Source: RYN-230 sp036509255 (GTDB taxonomy: Bacteria; Actinomycetota; Actinomycetes; Streptosporangiales; Streptosporangiaceae). Taken from it: a stretch of DNA of 64,000 bases. The position numbers were made by a program, and so were the translations under genes. This document shows positions 16,257 through 24,938 of this stretch, in pieces. The notes beneath the pieces are model-generated. The model worked only from the letters and a program-made list of their open reading frames with translations. It was not told the DNA's origin and ran no database searches. The DNA lies in NCBI GenBank assembly GCA_036509255.1, contig DATCFY010000205.1, positions 1 to 64,000 of the forward strand. The letters are read 5' to 3'. Each line of letters starts with the position of its first letter. Position 1 is the first letter of the stretch.

Positions 16257-17427
16257 TCCGCTCGCTGGGACGGGCGGCGGAGGCCGGGCCTGACCCCCCG
16301 GCCTCATTCCGCCCGTTCCGGCGCAGCCTCGTGGCCCGCCCGCGCACCGCGCCCGGCGGGCTCAGCCGGATCAGCCCGGCCGCCGAGGCCTTCTTGGCCC
16401 GCGACGGTCGGGGGCTGGATACCCCGGCACGCGCTGGTTCGGGGCCCAGGCTGGGACCGGGGCCAGCCAGGCCGGGGCCGGGGCCGGGGCCGGGGCCGGG
16501 ACCGGGGCCGGGACCGGGACCAGCCTGGCCGGGGCCGGGCTGGCCGGGAGTGAGCTGGGCGGGGACCGGCTCACCGGAACCAGCCGGCGACGCCGGACCG
16601 GGGGATTCGGCGGAGCCCGGGCCGGGCCCGGTGCCGCTGAGCCCGGTGCCGCTGATTTCAGTGCCGCTGAGCTCAGGGGAGGCTTCCGCGGCGGGAGCCG
16701 CCGGATAGCTGGCGCGCCGGGCCGCGGCCCGGTCCGACCAGCGGAAACCGGCCACCAGCCTAGCGACCAGGGTGGCCAGGAACATCTGGCCGACCATGGC
16801 CTCGATCACGGCGACCGCCCGGCCCCCGTCCCCCGCCGCAGTGAAGTCCCCGTACCCCAGAGTGGTCAGCGTGGTGAAGCTGAAGTACTGGAACGTCTTG
16901 GTGTTCTCCGAGGCACCGTTGGCGAAGAACGCCGGCTGCGGGGTGAACTTCCACATCGCGACGTACACCGCCGAGAAGATCAGCCCGATAATCATGTAGG
17001 CGCTCAGCACGCCGAAGATGCTTTGCTCGGTGATGTCCGGCTGGGCCAGCACCTGCCGCACGATGAAGAACACCGCCAGCAGCAGGAGCATCGCCGTCCA
17101 CAGACTTGCCAGCGCCGCGCCGGGATGAGACTCAACCGGGGCGCCGGGCTTAGTCTGATCGGCCAGCTGCAGGACGGCCGCGACGACGGAGCCGAGCAGC
17201 AGCCCGACTGCGATGAGCTGCCCGGTCCTGCGGCGGAATCGGCCGGTGCGCAGCGCGATCAGCACCACGCCCAGGAACAGCACCACCTGCACGGCGCTGA
17301 CCAGCCAGCTCTCCGTGAACGCGGACAGCAGGTAGGTGACGACCAGGATCGCCAGCAGGCTGCCGTAGCGCGGCCCGGTCCCCCGGCGCGAAGGCAGCAG
17401 CTTGACCTGCCCCGCCAGGATCGTCAT
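16252..17427 (-). CDS. Two-pore-segment potassium channel family protein with Pro-Gly tail
   Basis: About 391 residues from the ATG at 17427 (MTILAGQVKLLPSRRG). An ATG at 17457 would add ten residues but lies 6 bp from a regulatory inverted repeat. There are four N-terminal hydrophobic segments, then a pore loop with filter TTLGYGD (about 210) and a final helix (IEAMVGQMFLATLVARLV). That is the Ion_trans_2 pattern, forming a tetrameric K+ channel in the membrane. The last 150 residues are a disordered cytoplasmic tail with a long run of PG dipeptides (about 16460-16530 in the DNA), very unlike a folded RCK domain. Gating by TrkA-type domains is therefore not expected. Confidence 0.85.
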   Translation of the reverse strand: MTILAGQVKLLPSRRGTGPRYGSLLAILVVTYLLSAFTESWLVSAVQVVLFLGVVLIALRTGRFRRRTGQLIAVGLLLGSVVAAVLQLADQTKPGAPVESHPGAALASLWTAMLLLLAVFFIVRQVLAQPDITEQSIFGVLSAYMIIGLIFSAVYVAMWKFTPQPAFFANGASENTKTFQYFSFTTLTTLGYGDFTAAGDGGRAVAVIEAMVGQMFLATLVARLVAGFRWSDRAAARRASYPAAPAAEASPELSGTEISGTGLSGTGPGPGSAESPGPASPAGSGEPVPAQLTPGQPGPGQAGPGPGPGPGPGPGPGPGLAGPGPSLGPEPARAGVSSPRPSRAKKASAAGLIRLSPPGAVRGRATRLRRNGRNEAGGSGPASAARPSERT

Positions 17428-17463
17428 GCCCGCCAGCCTGGGTGGCCTGCGCCGCATCCCGCC

Positions 17464-17480
17464 TCACCCGTACGGGGTGG
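17464..17480. promoter_or_regulatory. Inverted repeat, site 3 (one mismatch)
   Basis: TCACCC-GTACG-GGGTGG matches the consensus at 11 of 12 positions. It sits in the divergent gap between the channel gene and the CMD-like gene, 136 bp before the latter. Confidence 0.5.
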
Positions 17481-17615
17481 CGCGCGCCGCCTGGATGCGC
17501 GCGACCGTCAGAACCGGGAGATACCCGCGCACGTCAGCGCGGGGACACCCGCCAACGTGAGAACCGGGAAGCCCGTGACGGCCCGCCGCCACGACCCACC
17601 GAGAGGAAGCGGAAC

Positions 17616-17981
17616 ATGAGCATGCCTGTCAATGTCGACGTGGACCCGGCCACCCGGGACGCGCTGTCCGGCCTGGCCCTGGGCGACCTCGATGTCCTCG
17701 GCGTGGCCGTGGAGCTCCGCGAGGCATCGCTGGAGAACAGCGGCCTGGACGCCCGCACCTTCAGCCTCGTCAAGATCGCGGCCCTGGTCGCGGTGGACTC
17801 ACCGCCTGCCTCCTATCTCTGGCAAGTCGCGAACGCGCTGGACGCGGGAGCCAGTCCGGCGGAGATCCTGGGTGTGCTGCGTGCGGTCGCCCCGCAGGTC
17901 GGCGGCCCGAGGGTCGTCGCCGCGGCCCCCGAGATCATGGTCGCCCTCGGGCTTGCCCTGCCCGAGGGCCAGGACATCTGA
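17616..17981 (+). CDS. Carboxymuconolactone decarboxylase-like (CMD) domain protein
   Basis: 121 residues, ATG at 17616 with GAGAGGAAG upstream. The helical domain contains LDARTFSLVKIAALVAVDSP and GASPAEILGVLRAVAPQVGGPRV, the core pattern of the AhpD/CMD superfamily. The peroxidase CxxC pair of AhpD is absent, so an alkylhydroperoxidase activity is unlikely. The role is unknown. The SHOCT gene follows by 18 bp in the same direction. Confidence 0.75.
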   Translation: MSMPVNVDVDPATRDALSGLALGDLDVLGVAVELREASLENSGLDARTFSLVKIAALVAVDSPPASYLWQVANALDAGASPAEILGVLRAVAPQVGGPRVVAAAPEIMVALGLALPEGQDI

Positions 17982-17999
17982 AAGGCAGAGGAGACAAAC

Positions 18000-18305
18000 A
18001 TGTTCATGCGGAGGCGTCCGTTGCTGCGCGCGGCTGCGGTCGGCGGTGGCGCATATATAGCGGGCAAGCGGGTGGCCCAGAACTCGGCGGACCGGCAGGC
18101 GCAGGAGGCCAGCCAGGACGACCGGATCAGCGACCTCGAACAGCAGGGTGGTGCTGAGCAGCAGGCTGCTCCGGCGGCGGCCCCGCAGGGCGGTCCCGAT
18201 ACGCCGATCGCCGAGCAGCTCAAGCAGCTCAGCGGGCTGCACGAGGATGGCTCGCTGACGGATGAGGAGTTCGCTGCGGCCAAGAAGAAGCTGCTCGGCA
18301 TCTGA
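18000..18305 (+). CDS. SHOCT domain protein
   Basis: 101 residues. An N-terminal segment with basic residues (MFMRRRPLLRAAAVGGGAYIAGKR) may anchor it to the membrane. A flexible Gln/Ala-rich linker leads to a C-terminal SHOCT motif (about 72-101, IAEQLKQLSGLHEDGSLTDEEFAAAKKKLLG), a short oligomerisation helix pair found in many actinobacterial stress proteins. It is likely cotranscribed with the CMD-like gene upstream. Confidence 0.85.
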   Translation: MFMRRRPLLRAAAVGGGAYIAGKRVAQNSADRQAQEASQDDRISDLEQQGGAEQQAAPAAAPQGGPDTPIAEQLKQLSGLHEDGSLTDEEFAAAKKKLLGI

Positions 18306-18619
18306 CCCCCCGGGAAACGGGCCGGGATGAGCGCGGGGTGCTTACCGTCATCACCGCGGGCTGTTTGCGGTCATTTTCCGCTGCTCAGCCCGGTGGCTTC
18401 GCGCGGCTTCCGCATTGCCGGGCTGTGACCTGCGGTGATATCGGCGGCGGCCGGGTCCCGACCGGGGCGGCGGCTGGCCGTGGGGCATACGTCTGCGGAA
18501 TCCGCTGGGATGGCAGCGGATTCCGCACACGAATGGACCGAATGATCACTCTCGGCATGATCCCGGCCAATGCCGCGCCGTAGCGGCGGCCATTGACCGG
18601 GATCGTGCTGCGCTTGGGT
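18306..18619. other. Intergenic region between convergent genes with strong hairpins
   Basis: 313 bp with no gene recognised. It holds a perfect 14-bp-arm palindrome (18494-18527), listed separately, and a weaker imperfect inverted repeat at about 18568-18600. Confidence 0.5.
18494..18527. terminator. Perfect inverted repeat, 14-bp arms, 6-nt loop
   Basis: The arms TGCGGAATCCGCTG and CAGCGGATTCCGCA flank the loop GGATGG. It lies between the converging SHOCT and DUF1269 genes, so it most simply acts as a bidirectional transcription terminator. Confidence 0.55.
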
Positions 18620-19120
18620 TCAGCTGGCCGGGGTGGCCTGGCCGTGCAGCGCGTCCTGCAGGTCGGCCTCGCCCTCCTTGGACAGGGAGGACTTGAGCAC
18701 GGTGCCGCCGTACTGGGACAGCGCCTCGGTGGCCTTGTCCGGGGTGACCTTCTCCACCATCAGGAACAGCGCCGACGTGCCCGGCTTGAGCATGCCGCGG
18801 ACCTGGTCCTGGAACTCGCGGTCGATCCCCGACTTGGTGATCTTCCCCATCAGGGCGCCCATCCCGGCCCCGATGGCCAGGCCGAAGAACGGGATGAAGA
18901 ACAGCAGGCCGAACAGCAGCCCCCAGAACATTCCCCAGGTCGTCCCGGCCCCGACCGGATGATGGCTGGTGTGCACGTGGAACTTGCCCTCTTTGTCGCG
19001 GACAATGACCGCGATGGCGTCGGGCTCGATGATGAGGTCCTTGGCCAGCCGGCGGGCCTCGTCCGCGGCCAGCTCCGCGGTCTGCTCGTCCGGGTAACCA
19101 ATGGCGATCAGGTCAGACAT
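18620..19120 (-). CDS. DUF1269 family membrane protein
   Basis: 166 residues; an AAAAGGACACC leader gives a good ribosome site before the ATG at 19120. The N-terminus MSDLIAIGYPDEQTAELAADEARRL is the family hallmark. A hydrophobic glycine-rich hairpin (about 62-90, MFWGLLFGLLFFIPFFGLAIGAGMGALMG) follows, then the IDREFQDQVRGMLKPGTSALFLMVEK segment. The family often accompanies general-stress and HdeD/USP genes. Its function is unknown. It has its own inverted-repeat site 69 bp upstream. Confidence 0.88.
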   Translation of the reverse strand: MSDLIAIGYPDEQTAELAADEARRLAKDLIIEPDAIAVIVRDKEGKFHVHTSHHPVGAGTTWGMFWGLLFGLLFFIPFFGLAIGAGMGALMGKITKSGIDREFQDQVRGMLKPGTSALFLMVEKVTPDKATEALSQYGGTVLKSSLSKEGEADLQDALHGQATPAS

Positions 19121-19188
19121 GGTGTCCTTTTCCCCTCACAGGTTGGCTATGGCTGTTCCAGTCCACCGCCGCGTGCAGCGGGACGGCT

Positions 19189-19205
19189 CCACCCGCAGCG
19201 GGTGA
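19189..19205. promoter_or_regulatory. Inverted repeat, site 4 (one mismatch)
   Basis: CCACCC-GCAGC-GGGTGA, 11 of 12 consensus positions. The core CACCCGC-A-GCGGGTG is a perfect 15-bp palindrome. It is 69 bp upstream of the DUF1269 start and after the STAS gene stop. Confidence 0.55.
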
Positions 19206-19261
19206 AGCAGGTGCCGCCACGGTGCCGCCACGGTGCCGCCCGGGGCCCCGCGAGCCGGAGG

Positions 19262-19804
19262 TCACAGGTCGATGGTCTCGGCCTGCATCTCCAGTTCGGT
19301 CCGTATCCGGCCCATGGCCAGCCCGGGCCCGGGCTGGGCGGCATAGGCCGCGAGCACGGCGCTGCGGAAGCTCCCGTGAATGGTGTCGCGGCCGATTTGC
19401 TGGACCACCCCGGCCTCGGCCAGGCAGTCGACCAGCCCGCGCGTGCTGGCCGCCAGCCGCAGCCGCGTGCCGATGGCGGTCAGCCGCTGCTGCACCAGCA
19501 GGATCGCCGCGCAGGTCTCCGGCTCGAGGGTGTCGGCGACTCCGAGGTCTAGCACCACGGTGCCGACCGGGGAACCGCAGCGCAGCACCCGGTGCAGGAC
19601 TGCGTCCGCCAGGCCGCTGCCCCGGCAGCCCTCCAGGGTGGTGGTCATCCCCAGGTACGGGATCTGGGCCCGCGCCCGGGCTCGGGCCGCGGTCCGGCTG
19701 CGCAGCCATTCCGCTGCCCGTGACGCGGGCTTCCCCGTGTACCGCGCGAGCCGGCGTCCAGGTGCTTCCGGTGCGAGAAGCGGCATGAAGATCGGGCGGC
19801 TCAT
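19262..19804 (-). CDS. STAS domain protein
   Basis: 180 residues from the ATG at 19804 (MSRPIFMPLL), with GGAGG 11 nt upstream. Residues about 75-175 show the STAS/anti-sigma-factor-antagonist fold: a strand-helix order with GTVVLDLGVADTLEPETCAAILLVQQRL and GTRLRLAASTRGLVDCLAEAG. The usual phosphorylatable serine of SpoIIAA-type proteins (D-x-S) falls in DLGVADTLEP, where it is not obvious. It therefore may bind ligands or partners and not serve as a kinase substrate. It follows the GH15 gene with a 112-bp gap. Confidence 0.65.
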   Translation of the reverse strand: MSRPIFMPLLAPEAPGRRLARYTGKPASRAAEWLRSRTAARARARAQIPYLGMTTTLEGCRGSGLADAVLHRVLRCGSPVGTVVLDLGVADTLEPETCAAILLVQQRLTAIGTRLRLAASTRGLVDCLAEAGVVQQIGRDTIHGSFRSAVLAAYAAQPGPGLAMGRIRTELEMQAETIDL

Positions 19805-19916
19805 GTCTGTCAGGCCTCCGGGACCGGTGTGCGCTCCAGCGACCGCCAGCCCGGGGTGTCCGGCACCGGCCCGGGGTGGCCGGGATCTAGGGTGGCTGCG
19901 GACGGCTCGCGGCACA

Positions 19917-21725
19917 TCACCCAGACCGGGCGAACTGCCCGTTCTGGGTAAGAGCCCGGGCCGTCATGATCAGGGCGATGTGCGAGCCGGCCAGTGGATG
20001 GTTCCCCGCGAACCGCCTGCGCAGCGGGTCGTATCCCTCGGCCAGCAGCCCCACGTCGTTGCGCAGCCCGAGCAGGGCCGTGTAGACCCGGCGGGCCTCT
20101 TCCATCCGGCCCGCAGCCGCGAGCGCCTGCGCGAGCCAGAACGAGCCAGGCAGATATCCCGCCTCACCGGGCGGGAGGCCGTCCGCGTCGGCCAGCGGCC
20201 GGGGCTGATAGCGCAGCAGCACGCCGCCGTCGTCCAGTTCCCGGCTGATGGCTTCCACGGTCCCGGCCATCCGCGGATCGGCGGCCGACAGGAAGCCGAG
20301 CAGCGGGAGATGCAGCAGGCTGGCGTCCATCGCAGCCGAGCTGTAGTGCTGGGTGAACGTGTTCCGGTCTTGGTCATAGCCGCGGGCCAGCACGTCGGCG
20401 TGGACCGCGGCGCGCAGCCGCCGCCAGCGCGCGGCCGGCCCTTGATCCCCGAACAACTCGATCATCTTGACGGCTGAATCCGCCGCGGCCCAGATCATCG
20501 CCTTGGTGTGGACGAACTGGCGGGCCGGCCCGCGCATCTCCCAGATCCCCGCGTCCGGTTCCTGCCAGCGTGACTCGAGGAACTTGAGAATGGCTTCGGA
20601 GTTATCCGGCTCGGCCGCCGTGCCTGCGGCTAGGGGCAGGCCGGCGGCCCGCACGGTCAGCCGGGCCCGCAGCACGTCGCCGAACGTGCCGGGCTGCGGC
20701 AGGGCCGCGGCGGCGTTGCCGATCCGCACCGGCTGGGCGTTCTCGTAACCGGGCAGCCAGTGGGCCTCGATCTCCGGCATGCGCCGCTCGCCGGCGACCC
20801 GGTACACCGCCTGGGCCTGCGCGGCCGGACCGCCCACGGCATGACTGAGCCAGTTCAGCAGGCTGGCCGCCTCCTGATCTGCGCCGGCCGCCAGGAAGAC
20901 GTCCACGGCGTCAGCGGCGTCGCGGACCCAGCAGTAGCGGTAGTCCCAGTTGCGCATCCCGCAGGTCTGCTGGGGGAGTGAGGTGGTCGGCGCGGCGACC
21001 AGCCCGCCGGTCGGGGCATAGCTGAGCGCCTTGAGCGTGATCAGTGAGCGGATCACCGCGTCCTGGCTATCGCCTGCTCCCTCGTCCAGCCGGCGCAGGC
21101 CCGCCACCCAGCGTCGCCACCAGCCGTCGGTCTGCTCCACCAGGGCGCTGGCGGGCGGCGGGGTCGGCGCCGACTGGTGCGAGGGGCGCCAGACCGCCGC
21201 CACCGGAATCCGGTCACCCTCGCCGACCGAGAAGCTGGCGATCAGGTCCGCGCCGTCCGTGTGCACCTCGAGCGGGCTGAACACCCAGAGCGATTGCGCG
21301 CCGGCCACGATCCGCCGAGCCGCGTCCTGCCGGCGGACCCGGGGCAGGGTCAGCCCGTACTCGAAGCGCGCGGCCAGCGTCATCCGCATGTCGACCCGTC
21401 CGGCCACCCCTTCGACCAGCCGGATCAGGACCGGGTCGTCAGCCCGCGGCGGCATGCAGTCGACTAGGCGGACCACCCCGGACGCGGTGCTGAACTCGGT
21501 CTCCAGGACCAGGGTGCCGGGCCGGTACCGGCGGCTGACCCGGGTAATCTCGCGGTCCGGTGCGATCTGCCAGTAGCCGTTCCGCTCGTCGCCCAGTAGC
21601 GCGGCGAAGCAGGCCTCCGAGTCGAACCGCGGCAGGCACAGCCAGTCGATGGACCCGTCCCGGCTTACCAGCGCGGCGGACTGGAGGTCACCGATCAGGG
21701 CGTAATCCTCGATCGGTCGGGACAT
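19917..21725 (-). CDS. Glycoside hydrolase family 15 protein (glucoamylase/trehalase-like)
   Basis: 602 residues, ATG at 21725 after GGAGGCCTG. The N-terminal beta-sandwich domain starts with IEDYALIGDLQSAALVSRDGSIDWLCLPRFDS. An (alpha/alpha)6 barrel follows, with CGMRNWDYRYCWVRDA near residue 250 and the GIWEMRGP general-acid region near 400. These enzymes hydrolyse alpha-1,4 or alpha,alpha-1,1 glucosides, including trehalose. The cytosolic position (no signal peptide) suits turnover of trehalose or storage glucan. It is about 40 percent like the second copy at 35430 by eye. A divergent promoter is shared with DUF2252. Confidence 0.88.
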   Translation of the reverse strand: MSRPIEDYALIGDLQSAALVSRDGSIDWLCLPRFDSEACFAALLGDERNGYWQIAPDREITRVSRRYRPGTLVLETEFSTASGVVRLVDCMPPRADDPVLIRLVEGVAGRVDMRMTLAARFEYGLTLPRVRRQDAARRIVAGAQSLWVFSPLEVHTDGADLIASFSVGEGDRIPVAAVWRPSHQSAPTPPPASALVEQTDGWWRRWVAGLRRLDEGAGDSQDAVIRSLITLKALSYAPTGGLVAAPTTSLPQQTCGMRNWDYRYCWVRDAADAVDVFLAAGADQEAASLLNWLSHAVGGPAAQAQAVYRVAGERRMPEIEAHWLPGYENAQPVRIGNAAAALPQPGTFGDVLRARLTVRAAGLPLAAGTAAEPDNSEAILKFLESRWQEPDAGIWEMRGPARQFVHTKAMIWAAADSAVKMIELFGDQGPAARWRRLRAAVHADVLARGYDQDRNTFTQHYSSAAMDASLLHLPLLGFLSAADPRMAGTVEAISRELDDGGVLLRYQPRPLADADGLPPGEAGYLPGSFWLAQALAAAGRMEEARRVYTALLGLRNDVGLLAEGYDPLRRRFAGNHPLAGSHIALIMTARALTQNGQFARSG

Positions 21726-21842
21726 CCGCAGGCCTCCGGTGACGAGGCCGCGTCCTCAGTGCGGGCGGCCCTCTTGATGGCTGTTCGCTGGCCGGGCGGG
21801 AGCGTCTTCGTACGCAGATTCGCTGACCCGCCGGGGAAACGT

Positions 21843-21859
21843 CGTCATCCCCGGGGGGT
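21843..21859. promoter_or_regulatory. Inverted repeat TCATCC-N5-GGGTGA, site 5
   Basis: TCATCC-CCGGG-GGGTGA, exact consensus. It lies almost midway between the divergent GH15 and DUF2252 starts, about 115 bp from each. Confidence 0.6.
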
Positions 21860-21972
21860 GATGCGACGCGCACCGTAAGCGGCCATCGTGAGTCGGATAG
21901 ACCGGCGCCCGCCTCGCGCGGTCATGACAGCGGGCCCAACCGGGTTCGCGGTCAAGGGAAGGACAGGAACTC

Positions 21973-23943
21973 ATGACACAGCCACAGAGCAGGGCGTCAG
22001 GCAGCAAGACAGCGGGCAAGGCCGCCGCCACCAAGACGGCCGGGGCTAAGGCCGCACCTGCTAAGGCCGCGACTGCTAAATCCGCGACTGCCAAGTCCGC
22101 GACCAAGGCCGGGACTAAGTCGGCCGCCAGCAAGCCAGCACGCGCCGGAGCCGCTAGCGGTACCGCGACCAAGACCACGGCCAGTCGGGCCAGCGCGAGC
22201 AGGTCCAGCGCGAGCCCGAGCCGCAGCAGCTCGAGTGCGAGCCGCGGCAGTTCGACCACGAGCCGGTCCGCCGGGACCACGGCCCGGGCGTCGTCCCGCG
22301 GCACGGGCAGCAGCACGTCCGGCAGCAGCACGCCCCGTAGCACGTCCGGCAGCACGGGCCGCAGTTCAGCTCGCACCGCCGCACGACCGGCCGCGCGATC
22401 CACCGCCCGGCCCACCGCCCGGGGCACGACCGCACGGACGGCGGCGGCCCACAACGGTGCCGTCACCACGGTGCCCGCCGGGGTGCCCGAAGCGGCGCGT
22501 CGGACCGTGGTCATGCCCCGCAGCGCCGCGACCGGGCTGGAAGCGCCGCGGCGGAAGCTCACCCCGGCCGAACGCCGGGTCCGCGGCAAGGCGGCCAGAG
22601 CCGAGGTGCCGCGCGAGAGCCACGCCCAGTGGAAGCCGCCGGAGGACCGTCCCGACCCGGTCGCCCTGCTGGAGTCGCAGGCCGTGAACCGCGTCCCGGA
22701 CCTGGTGCCCGTGCGGTGGGGCCGGATGATGGAGACCCCGTTCACCTACTACCGGGGCGCGGCCCTGCCTATGGCCAGCGACCTGGCCAGCACCCCGGCC
22801 AGCGGCATCATCGTGCAGGCCTGCGGGGACGCCCACCTGTCCAACTTCGGCCTCTTCGGGTCGCCCGAGCGCAAGCTGCTCTTCGACGTCAACGACTTCG
22901 ACGAGACGGTGCCCGCGCCCTGGGAGTGGGACGTGAAGCGGCTCGCGGCCAGCCTGGAGGTGGCCGCGCGGGAGAACGGGTTCAGTGACAAGGACCGCAG
23001 GAAGATCGTGCTCGGCTCGGCCAGGCGATACCGGGAAGTCATGCGGCAGCTGTCTGGCGAGAGCAACCTGGACGTCTGGTACACGCAGGTGGACATGGAC
23101 GACTTCCGGGCCAGGTTCGACGGCCTGCTCAAGGACCGCCAGCGCAAGGTCCTCGACAAGGGGCTGGTCAAGGCCCGCACCCGGGACAGCATGCAGGAGC
23201 TGGGCAAGCTGACCCGGATGGAGGACGGGCAGCCGCGGATCATTTCCGAGCCGCCGATCATCGTCCCGCTCCGCGACCTGCTCGGTGAGCTGGCCGGGGC
23301 GGTCGACATCGCGAAGGAACTGCGGGACCTCGTCGGCAAGTACCGGCGGACGCTGCAGCCCGACCGCCGGGTGCTGCTCGAGCAGTACGACTTCGCCGAC
23401 ATCGCGCGCAAGGTGGTCGGCGTGGGCAGCGTCGGCACCCGCTGCTGGATCATCCTGATGCTCGGCCGTGACGAGTCCGACCCGCTCTTCCTCCAGGTCA
23501 AGGAGGCCGAGGAATCGGTGCTGGCCCGGTTCGCCGGGCCCAGCAAGTACGACAACCAGGGCGAGCGGGTGGTGAACGGCCAGCGGCTCATGCAGGCGGC
23601 CAGCGACATCTTCCTCGGCTGGCAGCGGTTCGCCGGGCTCGACGGCAAGTCACGCGACTTCTACGTCCGGCAGCTGCGGGACTGGAAGTTCTCGGTCGAC
23701 ATCGCCGCGATGATCCCGCGCGGCCTCCGGCTGTACGGCGAGCTGTGCGGGCTGACCCTGGCCCGCGCGCACGCGCGGTCCGGCGACGAGATCGCCATCG
23801 CCTCCTACCTGGGTGCGTCGGACGTGTTCGAGAACGCGATCGCGGACTTTTCCGCCGCGTACGCGGACCAGAACGAGCGCGACTTCGAGGCGTTCACCGC
23901 GGCCATCGCCTCGGGCCGCCTGGTCGCCGAGCGCGGGGTGTAA
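21973..23943 (+). CDS. DUF2252 family protein with histone-H1-like N-terminal tail
   Basis: 656 residues. The first about 190 residues are low complexity: repeating Lys-Ala (TKTAGAKAAPAKAATAK), then Ser/Arg/Thr, like histone H1 or actinobacterial HU tails, probably binding DNA or another polyanion. The DUF2252 domain starts near residue 195 (LTPAERRVRGKAARAEVPRE). It holds GDAHLSNFG and LFDVNDFDE, which mimic the catalytic-loop and metal-binding motifs of aminoglycoside/choline kinase folds. An ATP-dependent transfer to an unknown substrate is plausible but not shown. The promoter is shared divergently with GH15. Confidence 0.85.
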   Translation: MTQPQSRASGSKTAGKAAATKTAGAKAAPAKAATAKSATAKSATKAGTKSAASKPARAGAASGTATKTTASRASASRSSASPSRSSSSASRGSSTTSRSAGTTARASSRGTGSSTSGSSTPRSTSGSTGRSSARTAARPAARSTARPTARGTTARTAAAHNGAVTTVPAGVPEAARRTVVMPRSAATGLEAPRRKLTPAERRVRGKAARAEVPRESHAQWKPPEDRPDPVALLESQAVNRVPDLVPVRWGRMMETPFTYYRGAALPMASDLASTPASGIIVQACGDAHLSNFGLFGSPERKLLFDVNDFDETVPAPWEWDVKRLAASLEVAARENGFSDKDRRKIVLGSARRYREVMRQLSGESNLDVWYTQVDMDDFRARFDGLLKDRQRKVLDKGLVKARTRDSMQELGKLTRMEDGQPRIISEPPIIVPLRDLLGELAGAVDIAKELRDLVGKYRRTLQPDRRVLLEQYDFADIARKVVGVGSVGTRCWIILMLGRDESDPLFLQVKEAEESVLARFAGPSKYDNQGERVVNGQRLMQAASDIFLGWQRFAGLDGKSRDFYVRQLRDWKFSVDIAAMIPRGLRLYGELCGLTLARAHARSGDEIAIASYLGASDVFENAIADFSAAYADQNERDFEAFTAAIASGRLVAERGV

Positions 23944-23981
23944 CACTCCCGGGAAGGGCGCGGGGCAACAAGGGAGGCTGG

Positions 23982-24938
23982 GTGCTCCACGTGCGCGTGG
24001 TGAGCCCGGAGGATGTGACGTCGCGGCTGGTGGCCGCGCTGACCGCCGAGCCGGGGGTGCGCAACCTGGTGGTGCTCCCCGGCGCGGCGCACCGGCCGGA
24101 CGGCGACGCCGTGCAGTTCGACCTGCGCAACGAGTCGGCCAACGCGGTACTGCGGCAGCTGCGCGGCCTGCAGCTGAACACCCGGGGCTCGGTCACGGTC
24201 GGCGAGGCGGACGTGGCCCTCGCCGGCCGGCGTAACGCCACCGAGACCCGGCGTTACACCCGCCGGGAGCAGATCCCGGTCTGGGCCATGGTGGAGGGCA
24301 CCATCCGGGCCAATGCCACCTACCCGCCGAGCTTCTACGTGCTCCTGGTCATCGCCGGGCTGATCGCGGCCGTGGGCATCCTGACCAACTCCCAGATCCT
24401 GGTCATCGGGGCCATGGTGGTCGGCCCGGAGTACTACGCGATCATCGCCGCCGCCCTCGGCTTCAGCAAGCGGGACCGGCCGCTGGTCCAGGAGTCGCTG
24501 ACCGCGCTGGGCCGGGGTTTCCTGGCCGCGGTGATCGTCACCTACCTGTTCGCGCTGGTGATCCGGGCGGCCGGGGTGGCGCCCCAGCCGTTCCTGAACG
24601 GGGTGCGGCCGGTGGCGGAGCTGATCAACTCACCGAACATCTTCTCCGTCATCGTGGCCGTCCTGGCCGGGGTGGCCGGGGTGGTCTCCCTCACGGAGTC
24701 CCGCGCCAACGCGCTGATCGGCGTGTTCATCTCGATCACGACGCTCCCGGCGGCTGCGTCGATCGGCCTGTCGGTCGCCTTCGGGAGCTGGCATGACGCG
24801 CTGGGCTCGCTCTACCAGCTGCTGCTGAACGTGGTGATCCTGATCGCGGTCGGCGCGGCCGGGCTCAGCGCCCAGCGGGTCCTGTGGCACCGGCTGGCCG
24901 GGCCGGACGAGGGCGCTACAGGATGGCGATGGGATTAA
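23982..24938 (+). CDS. DUF389 family membrane protein
   Basis: 318 residues from the GTG at 23982, with AGGGAGG upstream. The N-terminal soluble part (1-85) has MLHVRVVSPEDVTSRLVAAL. Six or more membrane helices follow from ARRRYTR-like basic residues through YVLLVIAGLIAAVGILTNSQ. The ILVIGAMVVGPEY motif marks the family. Its function is unknown. The 3' end overlaps the converging cyclase gene by 23 bp. Confidence 0.85.
   Translation: MLHVRVVSPEDVTSRLVAALTAEPGVRNLVVLPGAAHRPDGDAVQFDLRNESANAVLRQLRGLQLNTRGSVTVGEADVALAGRRNATETRRYTRREQIPVWAMVEGTIRANATYPPSFYVLLVIAGLIAAVGILTNSQILVIGAMVVGPEYYAIIAAALGFSKRDRPLVQESLTALGRGFLAAVIVTYLFALVIRAAGVAPQPFLNGVRPVAELINSPNIFSVIVAVLAGVAGVVSLTESRANALIGVFISITTLPAAASIGLSVAFGSWHDALGSLYQLLLNVVILIAVGAAGLSAQRVLWHRLAGPDEGATGWRWD

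Noticed and set aside
21756..22745. Large leftward open frame opposite DUF2252
   Set aside because: It is the antisense shadow of the low-complexity Lys/Ala/Ser tail and has no recognisable domain.
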